Shown: piece by piece, positions 11,319 to 23,949 of the stretch
How positions within the stretch are numbered: the first letter of the stretch is position 1
How the letters are laid out: the number at the start of each line of letters is the position of its first letter
Assembly (NCBI RefSeq): GCF_037975245.1
Contig: NC_092567.1
Span: forward strand, 13,594,876-13,658,875
Reading direction: 5' to 3'
DNA from: Apostichopus japonicus
Lineage: Eukaryota; Echinodermata; Holothuroidea; Aspidochirotida; Stichopodidae
DNA length: 64,000 nucleotides
Translations under genes and position numbers: made by a program
The notes under the pieces: model-generated
What the model was told of the DNA's origin: nothing
Databases searched by the model: none
What the model saw: only the letters and a program-made list of their open reading frames with translations

Positions 11319-13334
11319 TTACTTTTCTAGTGTCTTGTGCTCAGCTGCTGTATTGTTATTCACTGGACTCTGGATATAGTTAGCCTAGGCCCCTAGACCG
11401 GCTACAGCTGTTCTTTCGGATGCGATATAACTAAAGCCATTAATGACAACAATTATCACCACCTCATTTTACATAAAACTGTATCCCTAACGATACATGT
11501 ACAGTAGATCCACATGCCAGAATAACATGGGATGACTGTTATGATGTCCTGGGCTTATCACTAACAAGTCAACTATAAAAATAAATAGACTTAGCTTAAC
11601 TTAGGCCTATGTAGGTAGTCTTGCCCTTGGTCTAACTTAGGTTAGCCTAGGTATTAAACTTAAGCCTAGAATATTTCAGGCTGTTAACATATCTAGAATT
11701 GAACAAATATTCAAACATATCCTCCATTTGCAACATATTCCCAACACTATAACTTTGGTAAAAGGGCATTTTATAAGCAATATAGGCCTAGCCAGTAATC
11801 TGGGTTTTTAGGTAGGCCAAAGCCTATGCAGCCTAGCTAGGTATGTTCTGGACAGTTTATTTGCCTAAATTGTCTCAACTATGAATTTAAGGCCTAATGA
11901 TATTCACTAACCTTGTTTGGACAAAGCTTTGTATGCAAATGACACACTCAAGTGACTACTTGTGCTAACATCTCTAATGTAGGCCTAGACATGGTTTAAG
12001 TGTTACACTCTCACTTAGTAAGGCAGGATCTGTTCTCCTGCATGTTTACTACCCACTTTGCAACATCAACGTCGATGCATGCAGATGCATGCAGTTCTCA
12101 GTTTAATGTTGATGTAAAAGCAACCGTGCAGATTGCTTTTTCACAGCATTTTCCAGGGACAACTATCACACTATTTGAGTGGAGCACTAAAATAATACAA
12201 GCAAGAAAAATGTCTGCCATGTGCCTCTCAGATACCGGAAATGACACTTTACAGACATTAAATGTTGCATAAAACACTCCACCTGCTTGAGTCATTTGAG
12301 GTGAAGAAAGTTTTAAAAGTTGGTTCTTAAGTCAGGTATATAGTGCTTACAACTCTGGTCGCCATAACATGTCTCTGTTGTGCAAAGTACACCTACTCTT
12401 TAAAAAGAAAACGGGTAAAACAAAATTCAATTTCAAAGTTGAATGCACAATGTATGTTTGAAGACGTACAAATGATCTGGCCTTTTTGCCGTACAAAGCA
12501 AAGCGCCCTCACATTTTCAAGGCTTCACTGCTTAAACACACAGCGATACACTGTGTCAGCATACTTCCTAGGTCACTTCCTATGGTTCTTCCAAACTTAT
12601 AATGATCTACTCTGTAAACAGTGCTTGTTATTCCAGCTCACATTGAATTTGACAACCCACAACTGGAAAGCATGTTAGTTCAATGAAGAATATCCATAAC
12701 TCATTTGCTGTCACATTAGTGAGGTTGGAGCAAACTGTTGCAAAAGCTTTTGAGCCTACATAAGCTAGTTAATGGCAATGTATCCCATTAACTTCAATAC
12801 CTCTAACTTTAGAGAATAGCCATGGCTTACAGCTTTATGTGATATCCCAGAAAATCAGAATGCTTAGCTGAAGCTAAATGTACCTCAAGTGACAAGGAAA
12901 GTACCAGCAAAACACTGATGAGTGAATAATCTTGGCAGGAATTAATCTGCATCTTTTCAAATCCTAGTTTGTTCTAAGGCTGTGCATGCAAACCTCTATA
13001 TAGTTTTCATTACTTGTAAATTTAGCAATCTCAGCATGTACAGTGCCATCCTTGGTTCTTGGTATTAGTGTATTGCTAACCAGAACAGCTTTTATTTTAC
13101 CTTTACTCAGTTTGATTTATTTCTGGTATTATCAGGGATTACTTTAAGAATTTTAGCAAATACTTTTGGGTCATTCCATGGGATTAGGGTATGGTTAATT
13201 TTTGGAGCATTCTGTTCATGAAAAGCTTTCCTCATTTTCCACCACCTGATCAAAGCAATTCTGCCTGGTCTTGGAACAGTGGCATAGGTTGTAGAAATGA
13301 TTTTGACAAAGGAAATTAGAATTGGATAAACCAG
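11319..13334. other. RECQL intron, TAGGCCTA-rich DNA
   Basis: From 11380 to 11990 AGGCCTA, TAGCCTAG and TAGGCC words recur on both strands, a composition typical of echinoderm non-coding DNA. The 111-codon frame at 12343-12678 is unrecognised and has no splice or promoter support. Confidence 0.45.
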
Positions 13335-15985
13335 GGTATTTACTACGGAGCATCAAAAAGCTTTTGAAGCCATCAGAGAATTAATGACTCAACCACCCAT
13401 TCTACATACGCCTAGGAAACAAGGTACAGTAGATTTACTCTGTATAGTGACACCTCAAGGACTGCCACAGGACCTCACCTAAACATGTGCATGTCATTAA
13501 CACATTGGATATTACTCAAAGGTACTCCTGATGCATGTTAAAGATACAGTGTAACAGAGTTAGAGATGTTGGGTCTTCTCAAAGATATCACTGCATGCAA
13601 ACATTTATTAGGACATTGTGAGTTTGATACTGTTGTAGATCATTCAGCATTAGTACAACTAATGAGATCAAAACGAAGCACCATCAGCCTGTTTACGTAA
13701 AGTACTTTTTCGTTTATCAGATTATGCTGTTATTGTTTGATACGAGAAAGGATCTGATACCCCACTGGCTGATTTTCTCTCCCATGCCCCGCAGAACAAC
13801 GATTATGAAATTGATCAAATTGTTCCATTAGCATTCAGTTCAATATCTGAATTACCCCTGACCAATCAGAACTTATCCTTAATAGTGATGAAGATAATCT
13901 TCATCCGGTTATGACCAGATCTAAAGCCAGATCAATGGGTATCACTGTTCCCGAATTATTTAAACCGCAAAACACGTGCAACTACTTCCGCTTATTCTGC
14001 CCCTAGACCTGCTACCACCGACCCAGTAAACTCCCGGAGGTTCAAGAAAATCGTCACCTCATCTCCCCCACACAAGGTCAAGCAAGGCAATCATTAGCCT
14101 GGTCTTCTGATTCATTTCAGTCCTCAACGACACCTGTTACCTTTCCCCCACGTCCCATTGTCCGCCCCATCCCCACTCATTCGATTTCACAGCCAGAACC
14201 AAGTCTCATCCATCGATCTGAGACAGACACTACTTGTGATCCTCCCCCAGACTTGTACGTTCCACCAAAACCAATAATTTCAAAAATAGACAATCTTGTA
14301 ACTACACATATTCCTAAGCAACTGGAATTGGACAAGATTATGAAGAAAATACAAGAGAAGATCATCCATGACTATAATTTACCATTAGATGTGCATAAAC
14401 TACGACTACTATGTACAAGAGACTGACCCTCACTTTAAACCAATTTCAACTTTCTTGCTCATGACATATTGCCTTCTAAACCTAAGTCTGCGCGCTCTGT
14501 TCACTTGCAATCAGAACAATATAGCCTTTGCAATGGTCTTTTTTTTCGTTTATGTATTAATGAGAATAAGAATAAATTAGAGTGATCTACTCTTTAACTT
14601 GTCTTTCCTGAAACGATAGTCGATAGTATCATCTCTAAATATCATGATAATCTCTTGAAGCAATCACCAAGGTGTGACGCGCACATATTTGACAATTCGT
14701 AGAGCATTCTATTTTCGTAATGTGTTTCAAAGGATATCAAATTAACTTCAAGCTTTCTTACGATGTCAACAATTTCGTACTAAGAAAGATAAACTACGAC
14801 AATATATTCCCCGTATCCCAGACTCATATCGACCGTTTGATAGGTTGAGTATGGATTTTAAGACAATGCCCACTTCAGTATCAGGATTCAAGCATGTCAT
14901 GGTACTTTGTGATGAGATCACACGTTTTGTTATTTGTGTTCCCCTTAAAACAATAGACGCACAAACAGTGTGTGAAGCATTAATTCAAAAAGTTGTATCC
15001 ATATTTGGTCCCCCATCATTACTCGTAACCGATGCCGCAACTTCTCTTACTGAAACCCTTCTTTGTAAGACATTAGGAATAGAACAGAAAACAGTTAGTG
15101 TTGGTAATCATGGTAGTCTTCAAGTTGAATTTTCTGAGGGTAAATTTAAATCAGTTCGGTAATGATTGGGTTTGATTTGTTTCAACAATCTGTTGTGCTT
15201 ACAACTCATTCAGTTCACAACATTTAGGCAACTATAGCCCGTATGAATTAGTTTTCAGACGAAAGCCAGCTGACCTTACCAAAGTCAACTTTGACCCCAT
15301 TTCAGGTTTAGCCCACTCTTATCAAGAGTATGTATCTTTGTTAAAGAAACATTTTGACCACCTTTCTCACACATTGTTAGAATTGCAGAGAAGTAAAGAA
15401 AACAGTCAGAATGTCAAAGTAACCAACGAGCATACTAAAAGCCCTATGTACACCTTAGGACAATTAGTTTAGTTGTATAAGCCTCTTCTGCTGTACATTC
15501 CAACTCCAGGAAAATAAATGCAGAATGTTTCGGTTCTTTGGTAATATATCAAGTATTAGATCGTACTCACAACTGTACCTGTTGTCAACCCTCCATGGAG
15601 AAGTATTACATGATGTATTTCATTTTAGTATATTAAAAGCGTTTTATTTACATTCGTCGAATGAGAAACAAAATATTACAACCATCGACAAAACTCAAAA
15701 CGGTTTGCAGAAACGACAAGGTGAAGATAATACTGTTACAATACAGCAGTTAAAAGACGCCTTGAAGAGTGGTCATACAAAGAAAGATTCTCTTCATGCT
15801 CTAATGCCCCAGACAGTATTTTCTTAAGAAAATCTCTCCCAAAGATGTACTGTGTATTACAAAGGTACCCCCAATTGATCTTACCCCTTATGTTCAATGT
15901 AGAGAGGTTAACAAAAATCTAGCAAGTCCTGTACCATTGAATTAAAAAGATATAGACCGGAACATTAAGTTTTCTAAAAATGTCA
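13335..15985 (+). mobile_element. Degenerate Ty3/gypsy-type retrotransposon pol (RNase H, integrase, C-terminal region)
   Basis: Conserved pol blocks appear in order on the + strand, broken by stops and frameshifts. The RT/RNase H junction is at ~13348-13460 (EHQKAFEAIRELMTQPP, then YSDTSRTATG after a one-base shift). RNase H is at ~13550-13670 (SVTELEMLGLL, VDHSAL) and the post-RNase H block at ~13765-13800 (LADFLSHAPQNND). Integrase follows: its N-terminal region is badly decayed, and the catalytic core at ~14820-15075 has SMDFK and VTDAA carrying the two aspartates. A downstream segment matches the post-integrase region (GEVLHDVFHFSILK, ~15590-15645). Gag and the RT fingers/palm are not seen, and no LTR pair was found. 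The copy is dead. It lies in sense inside the RECQL intron. Confidence 0.75.
14845..15162 (+). pseudogene. Retrotransposon integrase core fragment
   Basis: This is the longest surviving open piece of the sense Ty3/gypsy relic, 105 codons. It carries the integrase core fold signature: SMDFKTMP (first catalytic Asp), VLCDEITRFVICVPLK, then LLVTDAATSLTE (second catalytic Asp). The glutamate region is disrupted, and the frame ends in a stop in what should be the middle of the domain. Homology continues after a frameshift (AYNSFSSQHLGNYSPYELVF in another frame, ~15185-15260). Confidence 0.7.
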
Positions 15986-16457
15986 TTTTCCAAGGATTTG
16001 AAATCATTTGTGCACGTTATTTAGCAGGACATTTACAATGCCTTCTTTCTCTTTGTACTACATACTAATCGAAATCACTCGACAGACGCATTTTGGTGGA
16101 ATGTTGATCGATATTCTGGAAATAATGACATCATCAATACTTAACTTGAACTGAAAGTTCAAATTTGAGGTAATCCCGAGAGGATCTTATCTCAATTGTT
16201 TTCTCATTCAGAGAAAATGAAGAAATCATAGAGGTTTCAACGTAAAAGTAGTTCGGTTGAAACTGTTATGTTGCACTATTATGTTAACTTGTTGGTACAG
16301 TACATGTCATTTTGAGAGATGTTAGGTTCAACTGAACTGTAATTAAGTTATGATGTTGTTTTCATGATTCATTTTTCAATATTACTTTTGAATTTAACCT
16401 ATGCATCATATGTGTTTTGATGGATTCTTCTACGATATTGAATTTATAAAAAGTCAG

Positions 16458-16900
16458 CTAATGACTTTAGAATTGGTATACTTTCAAGAAGATAATCTGG
16501 TTCATCCAAGAGAAATGTAGGTTGGATGTGAAGTTCAAGTTATTACAGATGTTAAATACTCTGTACTTGCCTTTATAGTAGTCTTCACAGTAATTGGTCA
16601 TAGTTATGAACTAATGACTTTAGAATTGGTATATTTTCAAGAAGATAATCTGGTTCATCCAAGAGAAATGTAGGTTGGATGTGAAGTTCAAGTTATTACA
16701 GATGTTAAATACTCTGTACTTGCCTTTATAGTAGTCTTCACAGTAATTGGTCATAGTTATAAACTAATGACTTTAGAATTGGTATATTTTCAAGAAGATA
16801 ATCTGGTTCATCCAAGAGAAATGTAGGTTGGATGTGAAGTTCAAGTTATTACAGATGTTAAATACTCTGTACTTGCCTTTATGGTAGTCTTCACAGTAAT
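16458..16900 (+). repeat. 153-bp tandem triplication
   Basis: Three head-to-tail copies start at 16458, 16611 and 16764, exactly 153 bp apart, each beginning CTAATGACTTTAGAATTGGT. Only a few substitutions separate them, so the duplication is recent. The third copy stops 16 bp short, at 16900. It lies ~0.5 kb 3' of the Ty3/gypsy relic and may have been part of its untranslated region. Confidence 0.9.
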
Positions 16901-17048
16901 CCAAAGCGCTCCAACTTTCTTAGTTATTGTGAAAATATACAATCCAGATATAATTTTATGGATGAACAATTCATGTGATACCTTCTACAGCAAGGTTAGA
17001 GCTAACGTTTTTGCTAACGATTGTGTTTACTATGTTACATTTCATGTA

Positions 17049-18087
17049 TAGTCAAGTGGGGTAAAAAAAAACAATTTCCCTAAAGTTTGCTCTAAAAATT
17101 GATGAGTAAGAGGTATTGTTTCGGTTCCAATGTTCAAGTGTGTGGAGTGGGATTCTCTTAAAGAGAATCTAACAAAAATAAATTTTTTGTAAATGAAAAG
17201 TGTCGTTTTTTGCGAAAAATGTTGTTTTTTTTTACCCCCAAAATTTGCTTAATTGGAGGTAAAAAAAAACAATGCCGGGGTAAAAAAAAACAATGCTAGA
17301 AAACAGCTATTTTCTTCATGAATGTATCTTAAAATCATGTTTACATATAATTACATCTAAGTATGAGCTACTACCTTTACATGAAAAAGGAAAAAAATTG
17401 TGAAATTGTCTTAATTCGTAATTATGGATGGCTTGTGTCATATGTCATGCTCAGCCATATTCACACTGTACAGTGTGTATATGATGCTACACAAATGTGG
17501 TGTAATATAGTAGAAACATTAGAGTTGAGCCAATTTCAGTTACTTCTGCCCAATTATTTAACATTTTTGACACATGACAGACATGAAAACTATTTGCCTA
17601 ACCTCTAAAATCAACATTATGGAAAAATTTATCCATTCGGTCAAAATAGGGAGTACATTGGAGCCGGAAAGTACTTGTTTTTTTTTACCCCATTCGCATC
17701 ATTTTTTGGGGGTAAAAAAAAACAAGGCCCCCCCCATGAAGCGTGAATGAAGTTGGAGTAATTCTACCATGGGGGAGTGTAATATCACTAACTGCTATGC
17801 TGTAACTGCTGGAATAATCTCCACATCATATAAGCTGGGTATGCAGGAGAAAGTTTCGGATATGTGGTACAAACTTCAAATTTGGCTATTTTAGCATTGG
17901 CTTGATTCGATGAAGCAGTGATTGGCAGCGAAGTGACAGAGTTCCAGAAATTATATAATAATAAACTAGACATATAGGACTATCACCCAAAATAAATTGG
18001 AACTTTGGCTAAATATTCCCCTTCTATAAAAGGGGTTGTTTTTTTTTACCCCAACTACCCCCTTATTTTTTTTACCCCAACTGACTA
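17049..18087. mobile_element. Non-autonomous TIR element with eight internal G4TA9CAA motifs
   Basis: The left end reads TAGTCAAGTGGGGTAAAAAA and the reverse complement of the right end reads TAGTCAGTTGGGGTAAAAAA, so the inverted termini differ at only two positions. TA dinucleotides flank both ends (17047-17048, 18088-18089), as expected for a TA-targeting DNA transposon. The terminal motif GGGGTAAAAAAAAACAA recurs inside on both strands at 17058(+), 17222(-), 17255(+, GAGG variant), 17277(+), 17675(-), 17709(+), 18036(-) and 18066(-, one base shorter). No transposase is recognisable. A frame at 17363-17608 has no known motif. Assignment to Tc1/mariner is tentative, based on the TA flank only. 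Confidence 0.6.
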
Positions 18088-18407
18088 TACACTATCTTCT
18101 CTTAATGTGTACATTTTCTATGTTTCCCGCTTTGTTTTCATTAATGTTGTATACCGTTTTACTTTTCTTTTCTTGCTTTACAATTTCACTTCAATTCTTC
18201 AGCAAAATTCCAAAAGGGATGTACTGTATTATGTAGTTATACCCCATCATATTAGTTGAAACATGTGCTTCCATGCCTATTTGTCTTAAGAGTAACTACT
18301 TACTTCCTGTTCCCGAGTGTATTCACCCCTCTCCCACATCATAGTCGTAGAAGCCCCCCTTTGATACAAATTCATAAAAAATTGGTGGAGAAAAGTAAAT
18401 TGGGGCC

Positions 18408-18775
18408 ATAAGAGGTGTACTAGTGCAATCACGAATAGCCTACTCTTCCTAGGGTTTATGTTTGACTTTATCAAGTTTGGTCATAGTTATAAACATATGA
18501 TGGCTCATAGAAGGTGTACTTACTTAGAATTAAATTTAAAGGGAGTCACTTGGGATCACAAGGCGTCAAAAAAGCAACACTCATGTGAAAGCCTATTCCT
18601 CTTAGGGTTAATGTTTGATTTTGATCAAACATGCCCAGAGTAATCAACAGATTACGGATCGTACAGTTGTACTTAACTTTCAGGTCAAAGGTCATTTGGT
18701 CCAAGTGCTCAGAACGTGAAAATCACACACAAACCTACTCCTGCAAGGGTCTGTGTTTAATTGAGATGAAAATGA
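18408..18775 (+). repeat. Degenerate ~100-150-bp tandem repeat
   Basis: Three diverged copies follow the same order of words: a GGTGTACT-like start, then AGCCTA(C/T)TC, CCT(A/C)(G/T)(G/A)GGTT(T/A)ATGTTTGA and a (T)ATCAA(A/G) block. They sit near 18408, 18506 and 18662. The third contains a perfect AGGTCAAAGGTCA (18682-18694). Confidence 0.4.
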
Positions 18776-21272
18776 TGTCTTCCTAGCAGCTATGTAGCTC
18801 ACTTGTCTTATTTCTGTTCTTGGCAAAAGTGGAAGCAGCAGAGTCAAGCAGTTGCTACACTCTAAACCTCTTAACCAAGATCCTAGTTAATTTGTGATAA
18901 GGAGTAATGTCAAAGGTTTAACAAATTACCTGGTTCTTATCTATAGCATAACCAGCATTAATATTTCATGAGACATCATTGTCAGATTGTCAACCCACCT
19001 CTTTATCAAATAACCTTAATAACCTGGTCCCAGGACAGAAAACAAACTTCATGAATGCACCAGGCATTAGAAACTACCATTTCCATGGATATGGCATAAC
19101 AAATGCTTTGAAAAGTGGCATAGTACATATTGGGAACAATAAACTGAAACGCCAACAAGTAATCACTTTCTTTATAAAACATCTTTCGTGAATCTTCATT
19201 AATAAACAAATAGTAAAAACATGCATGTAAACTTAAGAAAACAATTTTGATGGCAAGTGGTGTAAATATATAAGTAGACTTATAAATAGACAAATAAACT
19301 TGAAGAATGAGAGGCATATTAATGGACAGATATAAAGAAGATATTACTTTTCTATTAGTGAAGAGCCCTCCCTAATGTTTGTATCCCATTAATAAGCAAG
19401 TTACAGTACGTGTAAACACCAAACCAATTTTATGGCAAGTGTTTCACATACTTACAATGCAGCTATTACTACTAAAAAATGGCTAACATTACTACAAAAA
19501 ACATAGATAGCACACCTGGAGAAAGATTTGAAATAAAACTAACATACAAACAAACTATGAGTAATCAATTACTTTGTATAAACTGTAAGACAAAATAACG
19601 TTTTACTTCTGCAATGAGATGAGTACTAATTATTATAATGTTCTGTGTTTGAAGAACTCTCCACCTTTAGTGATCTTTCTGTAAATATTCCAGCAGGAGA
19701 TGAACTGCTTAAATTTATAATCAGAGAACAGTACTATTCAAACCCATTGAGTTCGCATCACATGTCATATCTGTGCTACAAGGTTGTCAGATTTTGACCT
19801 AATAATATGTTCCCCTTTGACATGGAACCATTAAAAGTATGTACCTCAATCACATTTTAATTTCAGTGAGGTTTAATCATAGTTTGAAGTTTCTTCAAGG
19901 TTTCAGTTCGTCAAATGACCGTTGATTCCAGCAATAATTGTAGATATTTATGTCAAGTATGAAGTTCATCAATGGTACAAGGTTTGAGCTACCATGTAAT
20001 ATAGAGGAACAGAGGAGAAACATGATCGGCTCAACTGTCCCCAAGTTTGCTCAAAGTTCAAGTTTGTTTCCTTTGGCCGCTGAAGATCCTGCTAGAACTG
20101 GAATTTCAGGCCCTCAAATTTTCTAACCATTGTTACCAGTGTCATGAACAATGAATATATCACTGGATGTATAGTTCTGGTCTTTCACAGATAAGTACAC
20201 AAAACTTGAAAGCTCATTTAGAGTAACGATGTATTAAAAACTTAAAAATCTGTATATAGGACTGTAGATTCTTCTTGGGAGACTGGAGAATTGCTACAAA
20301 TTTTGACAAAGATAAACCAACTATGGTTGTTAGGAACGAAAGTTATAACAAGCGAATGATTTTGATGGCAAGTTTTCATAGGTGACAAACCAACTATAAA
20401 ATATAATGAACAATAGTTGGAGATAAGTGATAAAAGGAAAAGCAGCTGAATGTTTGTTGTTGAAACAGTTCAATTGGAAAGGAATGTTTCATGCATCCAG
20501 CATCAGTAATCCACTCCGGCTTTCAATGAATAGCTTCAATGTCCTCATCTGGGACGTCATGAATGTTATCAATGACATGATGTGCAACATTTAGATTCTC
20601 ATCACCAAGTTCAAGGATATCATGATGTTTAAACATGCCTTTTGAGAGCAGTTGAATATCTGAATGTCTGTAAACAGCCATCTTGGCCACTGGCTAATGG
20701 ACAGGTGAACATTCTGCCAGCTAAATGAGCTGTCTGCTTTTAATATCAAATAAGTGAACTGGCATTTCCATGAACAACCTGGTCACATACTGAACAAGTA
20801 TATCCCATGTTTAGTAAACTTAACAGTTGACAGTCTATCAGTCTAAAATGGTATGTACCAGTTCTTCTTGCAATTTTTCAGGTTTTTTGTGGTCCTACTG
20901 CTTTCACCATTCTGGTCAACGTTGCCTCATCTAGTAACATGAAACCTTCCTTGTTGATCATGTTCTCTGGAGAAAAAGACAGTACCACATGGTTGAAATA
21001 TAATATCTGTGAAGTACAATCATGAAGCTTTGAATGTAGTTCCCCTATTAAAAGCATTTATCTAAACAATAAAAATGAAACAGTTTTTAACAATTTCTCA
21101 TTTCAAGCTCTCCTTTAATTTTCAGTGAAAAGATAACTTTCTCGGTCAGATGATACAGAAGATATTCAAAAAAAGCAAGTCAAACAGTCACATCTCCATG
21201 GATCTACCCAATAAAATTTATTCTATAATTATGTTGTTTTGGGAGTGGAAGATAGTGACTCTGGTGGTACGT
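18776..21272. other. RECQL intron, no element recognised
   Basis: AT-rich DNA with a few short words in common (TTTTGATGGCAAGT at 19245, a near copy at 19430, and 20358) and one copy of the GATCCTGCTAG motif at 20073. No coding relic identified. Confidence 0.4.
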
Positions 21273-21821
21273 TCAGTGGAATTGAGATCCGTTGTCAGTG
21301 TCGACTTCTTCAGGTACCCCATGTCTGGCAAATACTGATCTCCTTTCATCAATAATTGCCTTACTCGTTGTTGTGTAAAGATAGCATAACTCCGGATAAT
21401 TGGAATAATAGTCAGTGACTACAAGGTGTTCTCTACCATGGAGACTGAATAAATTGGTTTCAACTTTTACACAAAATTCTTTCGGGACAGGGTGCTGTTT
21501 CAGCGTTTCCTTTTGTTGCTTGTATCTGTGCGTCAAGCAAACAGAACATGTTTCTACAACATTAGTGATGTCATTAAGCATACCCAATACACTTATAGCT
21601 TGATGTTTGCACTTCTCCACACCTAAGTGACCTGTGGGAATCCTTTGCAACATCTCATTTCTCAAACTTTTAGGTATGACAATTCTAGTTTGCTTAAAAT
21701 TAATACCATCAACTTCTGTTAACTCTGACCTGACATTCCAATATTCAGAAATGATATGTGGTACTTTAGCTTTAATATCTGGCCATCCCGTCAGGACCAG
21801 CTCAGACAGTGTCTTTAACAC
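21273..21821 (-). pseudogene. Integrase fragment (Ty3/gypsy) with a mutated catalytic aspartate
   Basis: 182 open codons. A zinc-binding HHCC domain uses H65 (GHLGVEKC), H73, C92 and C95 (TCSVCLTHRYKQQ). The catalytic core follows: SLHGREHLVVTDYYSNYPE, then VDTDNGSQFH with the second catalytic Asp. The first catalytic position, normally xDLF, reads TNLF (Asn ~123), so the core is inactive even before truncation. The frame ends right after DNGSQF, and the glutamate and C-terminal domain are gone. Confidence 0.82.
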
Positions 21822-21845
21822 TTCATTGTTTGTTGTTTCTATTAC

Positions 21846-22172
21846 CTAATTTTGTTCTAATTTTAACTCAGATACTGGCAAAGAACTAGTTATCATATCA
21901 ACATGTGCTGAGACATCCTCCTCAGTCATACTTGTACTGGCTGTTGTGTCAACTGCTCTTGACAATGTGTCAGGTGCTACCATTTGTTTACCTGGCACAT
22001 ACGACACTCTCAGATCATACTTATGTAGTCGTAACATGAGTCGCTGTATGTGCATTGGACACTCATTTAGAGGTTTCAGAAACAAAGGAATTAAGGGCTT
22101 ATGATCAGTATCAACAGATGCTGTGCGACCAAAATGTAGCCTGGTCATGATGTGACTCTCATGACCATTCAT
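21846..22172 (-). pseudogene. RNase H C-terminal fragment (Ty3/gypsy)
   Basis: This contains DTDHKPLIPLF and HKYDLRVSYVPGKQMVAPDTLSRA, the C-terminal half of the retroelement RNase H domain including its last catalytic Asp (APDTLSR). The first half, with the DASxxG and E residues, is missing, so a deletion of roughly 100 codons separates it from the RT fragment only ~10 bp away. Confidence 0.8.
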
Positions 22173-22181
22173 TTTTTTCCT

Positions 22182-22631
22182 CTAGTGAGTAGTTTTACTA
22201 GACAGTTCAGGTACAAACTTCCATAGATAATTAACAAACCCAAGAAAGCGTTGCACATCTTTTTTTGATTGTGGTTTCTGCATGTTTTTCAGTGCAGAGA
22301 CCTTTGCTGGGTCTGGCTTAACCCCATTAAGTAGGTCCCCAATTAAGGTAAGCTGATTTACTCCTAGTTCACACTTAGCCTTATTAAGCTTTAGATTCAT
22401 CTCACGCGCAGTGCTTAGAACTCGTCTTAAACGTTTGTCATGCTGCTCCTTGTCGGAGCCCCACACAATAATATCATCCATACTGGTATCAACCCCTGGA
22501 TTACCCTCAAATATTTGGTGTATGGTTCGGTGATACACCTCTGGGGCTGATGCGATGCCAAAGGGAAGGCGCAAAAATCTAAACCTACCAAAGGTGCATA
22601 AAGTTACACAGTTTTGAGCTTTCCTCAACAA
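22182..22631 (-). pseudogene. Reverse transcriptase fragment (Ty3/gypsy)
   Basis: 149 open codons cover the central and C-terminal RT palm and thumb: FGRFRFLRLPFGIASAPE at residues ~14-31, the catalytic aspartate pair at ~52-53 (MDDIIVWG in place of the usual Y-x-DD), KCELGVNQ, GVKPDPAKVSAL and QRFLGFVNYLWKFVP. The first palm aspartate (FSKLDA) lies just upstream in another frame, so the enzyme is split. The fragment ends at a stop exactly where the RT-RNase H linker would continue. Confidence 0.85.
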
Positions 22632-23949
22632 GCCTCATTTGCTAATGCATCAAGTTTTGAAAATACTTTTGCATCCGCAAACTGTGACATTACACCTTCT
22701 CTGGAAGACAGTTATTTTTTAGTTGTCGTCGCTGAGAGTACCAAGGACAAATTTTCTCTATGTTTGCTACCATATCTTCTGTCACTATGTCACCATAATA
22801 GGTCCTTGTCAAGCTGATACTGTAATTGACTAAATTCTGAAATCATTAAAACATGCAGTTTGTAAGATTCAAAGCTAAGGACCCCTCTTTACATAAGACA
22901 TGCTTTATCCTAGGACATTAGAGCCTTTGCACATAAATGAGGCAATTACCTTATGCACCGTAACATTTGCATGTGGGAAATAATTGCTTTGAGGCCTGTA
23001 GGAATAAAATGGAAATGTCTTGAATAATTCAATAAGATGAATGTTCCTTCATATATTTGTGGTGAGGAATGGCTAGTCCGTTCGTTTGATGGAACATTAA
23101 CACAGTGTAACATTACATTGACATGTTATATTATAAAGCAATTTCCTGTACTTGGTAACACAGTGGATTAGTAGGAGTCAATTGACATGTTTGTAACCAT
23201 AAGTTGTGGTCTCACTTCCCTAAAAGCTGCTAGGGTTCATGCTCTGCATAGGTTGCTCACCTAAAAAAATATCAGTATTGCATTGAACACCAGAAAAAGT
23301 AATGTCCAAACATCTAACTCAGGCAGCCTTTGGGTAAATAGGTTAACAGTGTATGTATTGGCACGGCATACAACTAGCCTTTCGTGGTCTCTTGGTTGGA
23401 CAATTACAACAAGCAAATAGGACCAACACTAGCTATAATGAGAACGATATGTGGGACTACCAGATTTTTGTAGTACAAGTAAAATAAGAAGTAGGGGAAG
23501 GAAAGAAATTATCTATCAAAAAACAGTTTCAAAGTGACACAGGGTATGGTTCATATAAAGTCAATAATGCTTGTGACATACGAAGCACTTACTTGTTACC
23601 GGACTTACCCTTTATGTTTACCTTTATTTGATACTTTTGGCATTCCATGGAGTGAGGAGCCACCTTTTGTAGGTGCCATCTTGTTTTGTTTAGTGAAGAC
23701 CACATGTACATAAGGTTGATTTAGAAAACTTTAAGACTTTTCACTCTATATGCCAGAATAGAATTTGTGCACTTTAATAATTGATGCACATAATATCATT
23801 GTAGTTCTTGCAGTTTCTCTATACTACCTACAATATTATGACTCAGTCTTTTGTGTACTAAACTACTAAATCACCCATATCTAGCCGACATGGTGGGTAT
23901 ACACATGCAATGTGAGGGTGCAACCAGACTCTAGCAATAATGATTGTCA

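Larger units (their letters stand above)
21273..22700 (-). mobile_element. Degenerate Ty3/gypsy retrotransposon pol, antisense to RECQL
   Basis: Reading the minus strand from 22700 down, the order is RT, RNase H, integrase. A block at 22676-22647 (DAKVFSKLDA) opens the RT palm. After a frameshift, 22631-22182 encodes LRLPFGIASAPE, the DD pair of MDDIIVWG, and QRFLGFVNYLWKFVP. The RNase H remnant (22172-21846) begins late: its catalytic N-terminus is deleted, but YVPGKQMVAPDTLSRA remains. The integrase fragment is at 21821-21273. The closest family style is the K02A2.6-like gypsy pol common in invertebrates. Gag, protease and LTRs were not found. This relic is younger-looking than the sense relic at 13.3-16.0 kb. 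Confidence 0.85.

Noticed and set aside
12343-12678. 111-codon frame in the RECQL intron
   Set aside because: No recognisable motif, no start context or splice sites that connect it to other exons. Plausible by chance in 64 kb.
20073-20112. Hammerhead ribozyme
   Set aside because: The core lacks the GAAA element in this copy and the flanks form one continuous outer stem, so the three-stem geometry is not met.
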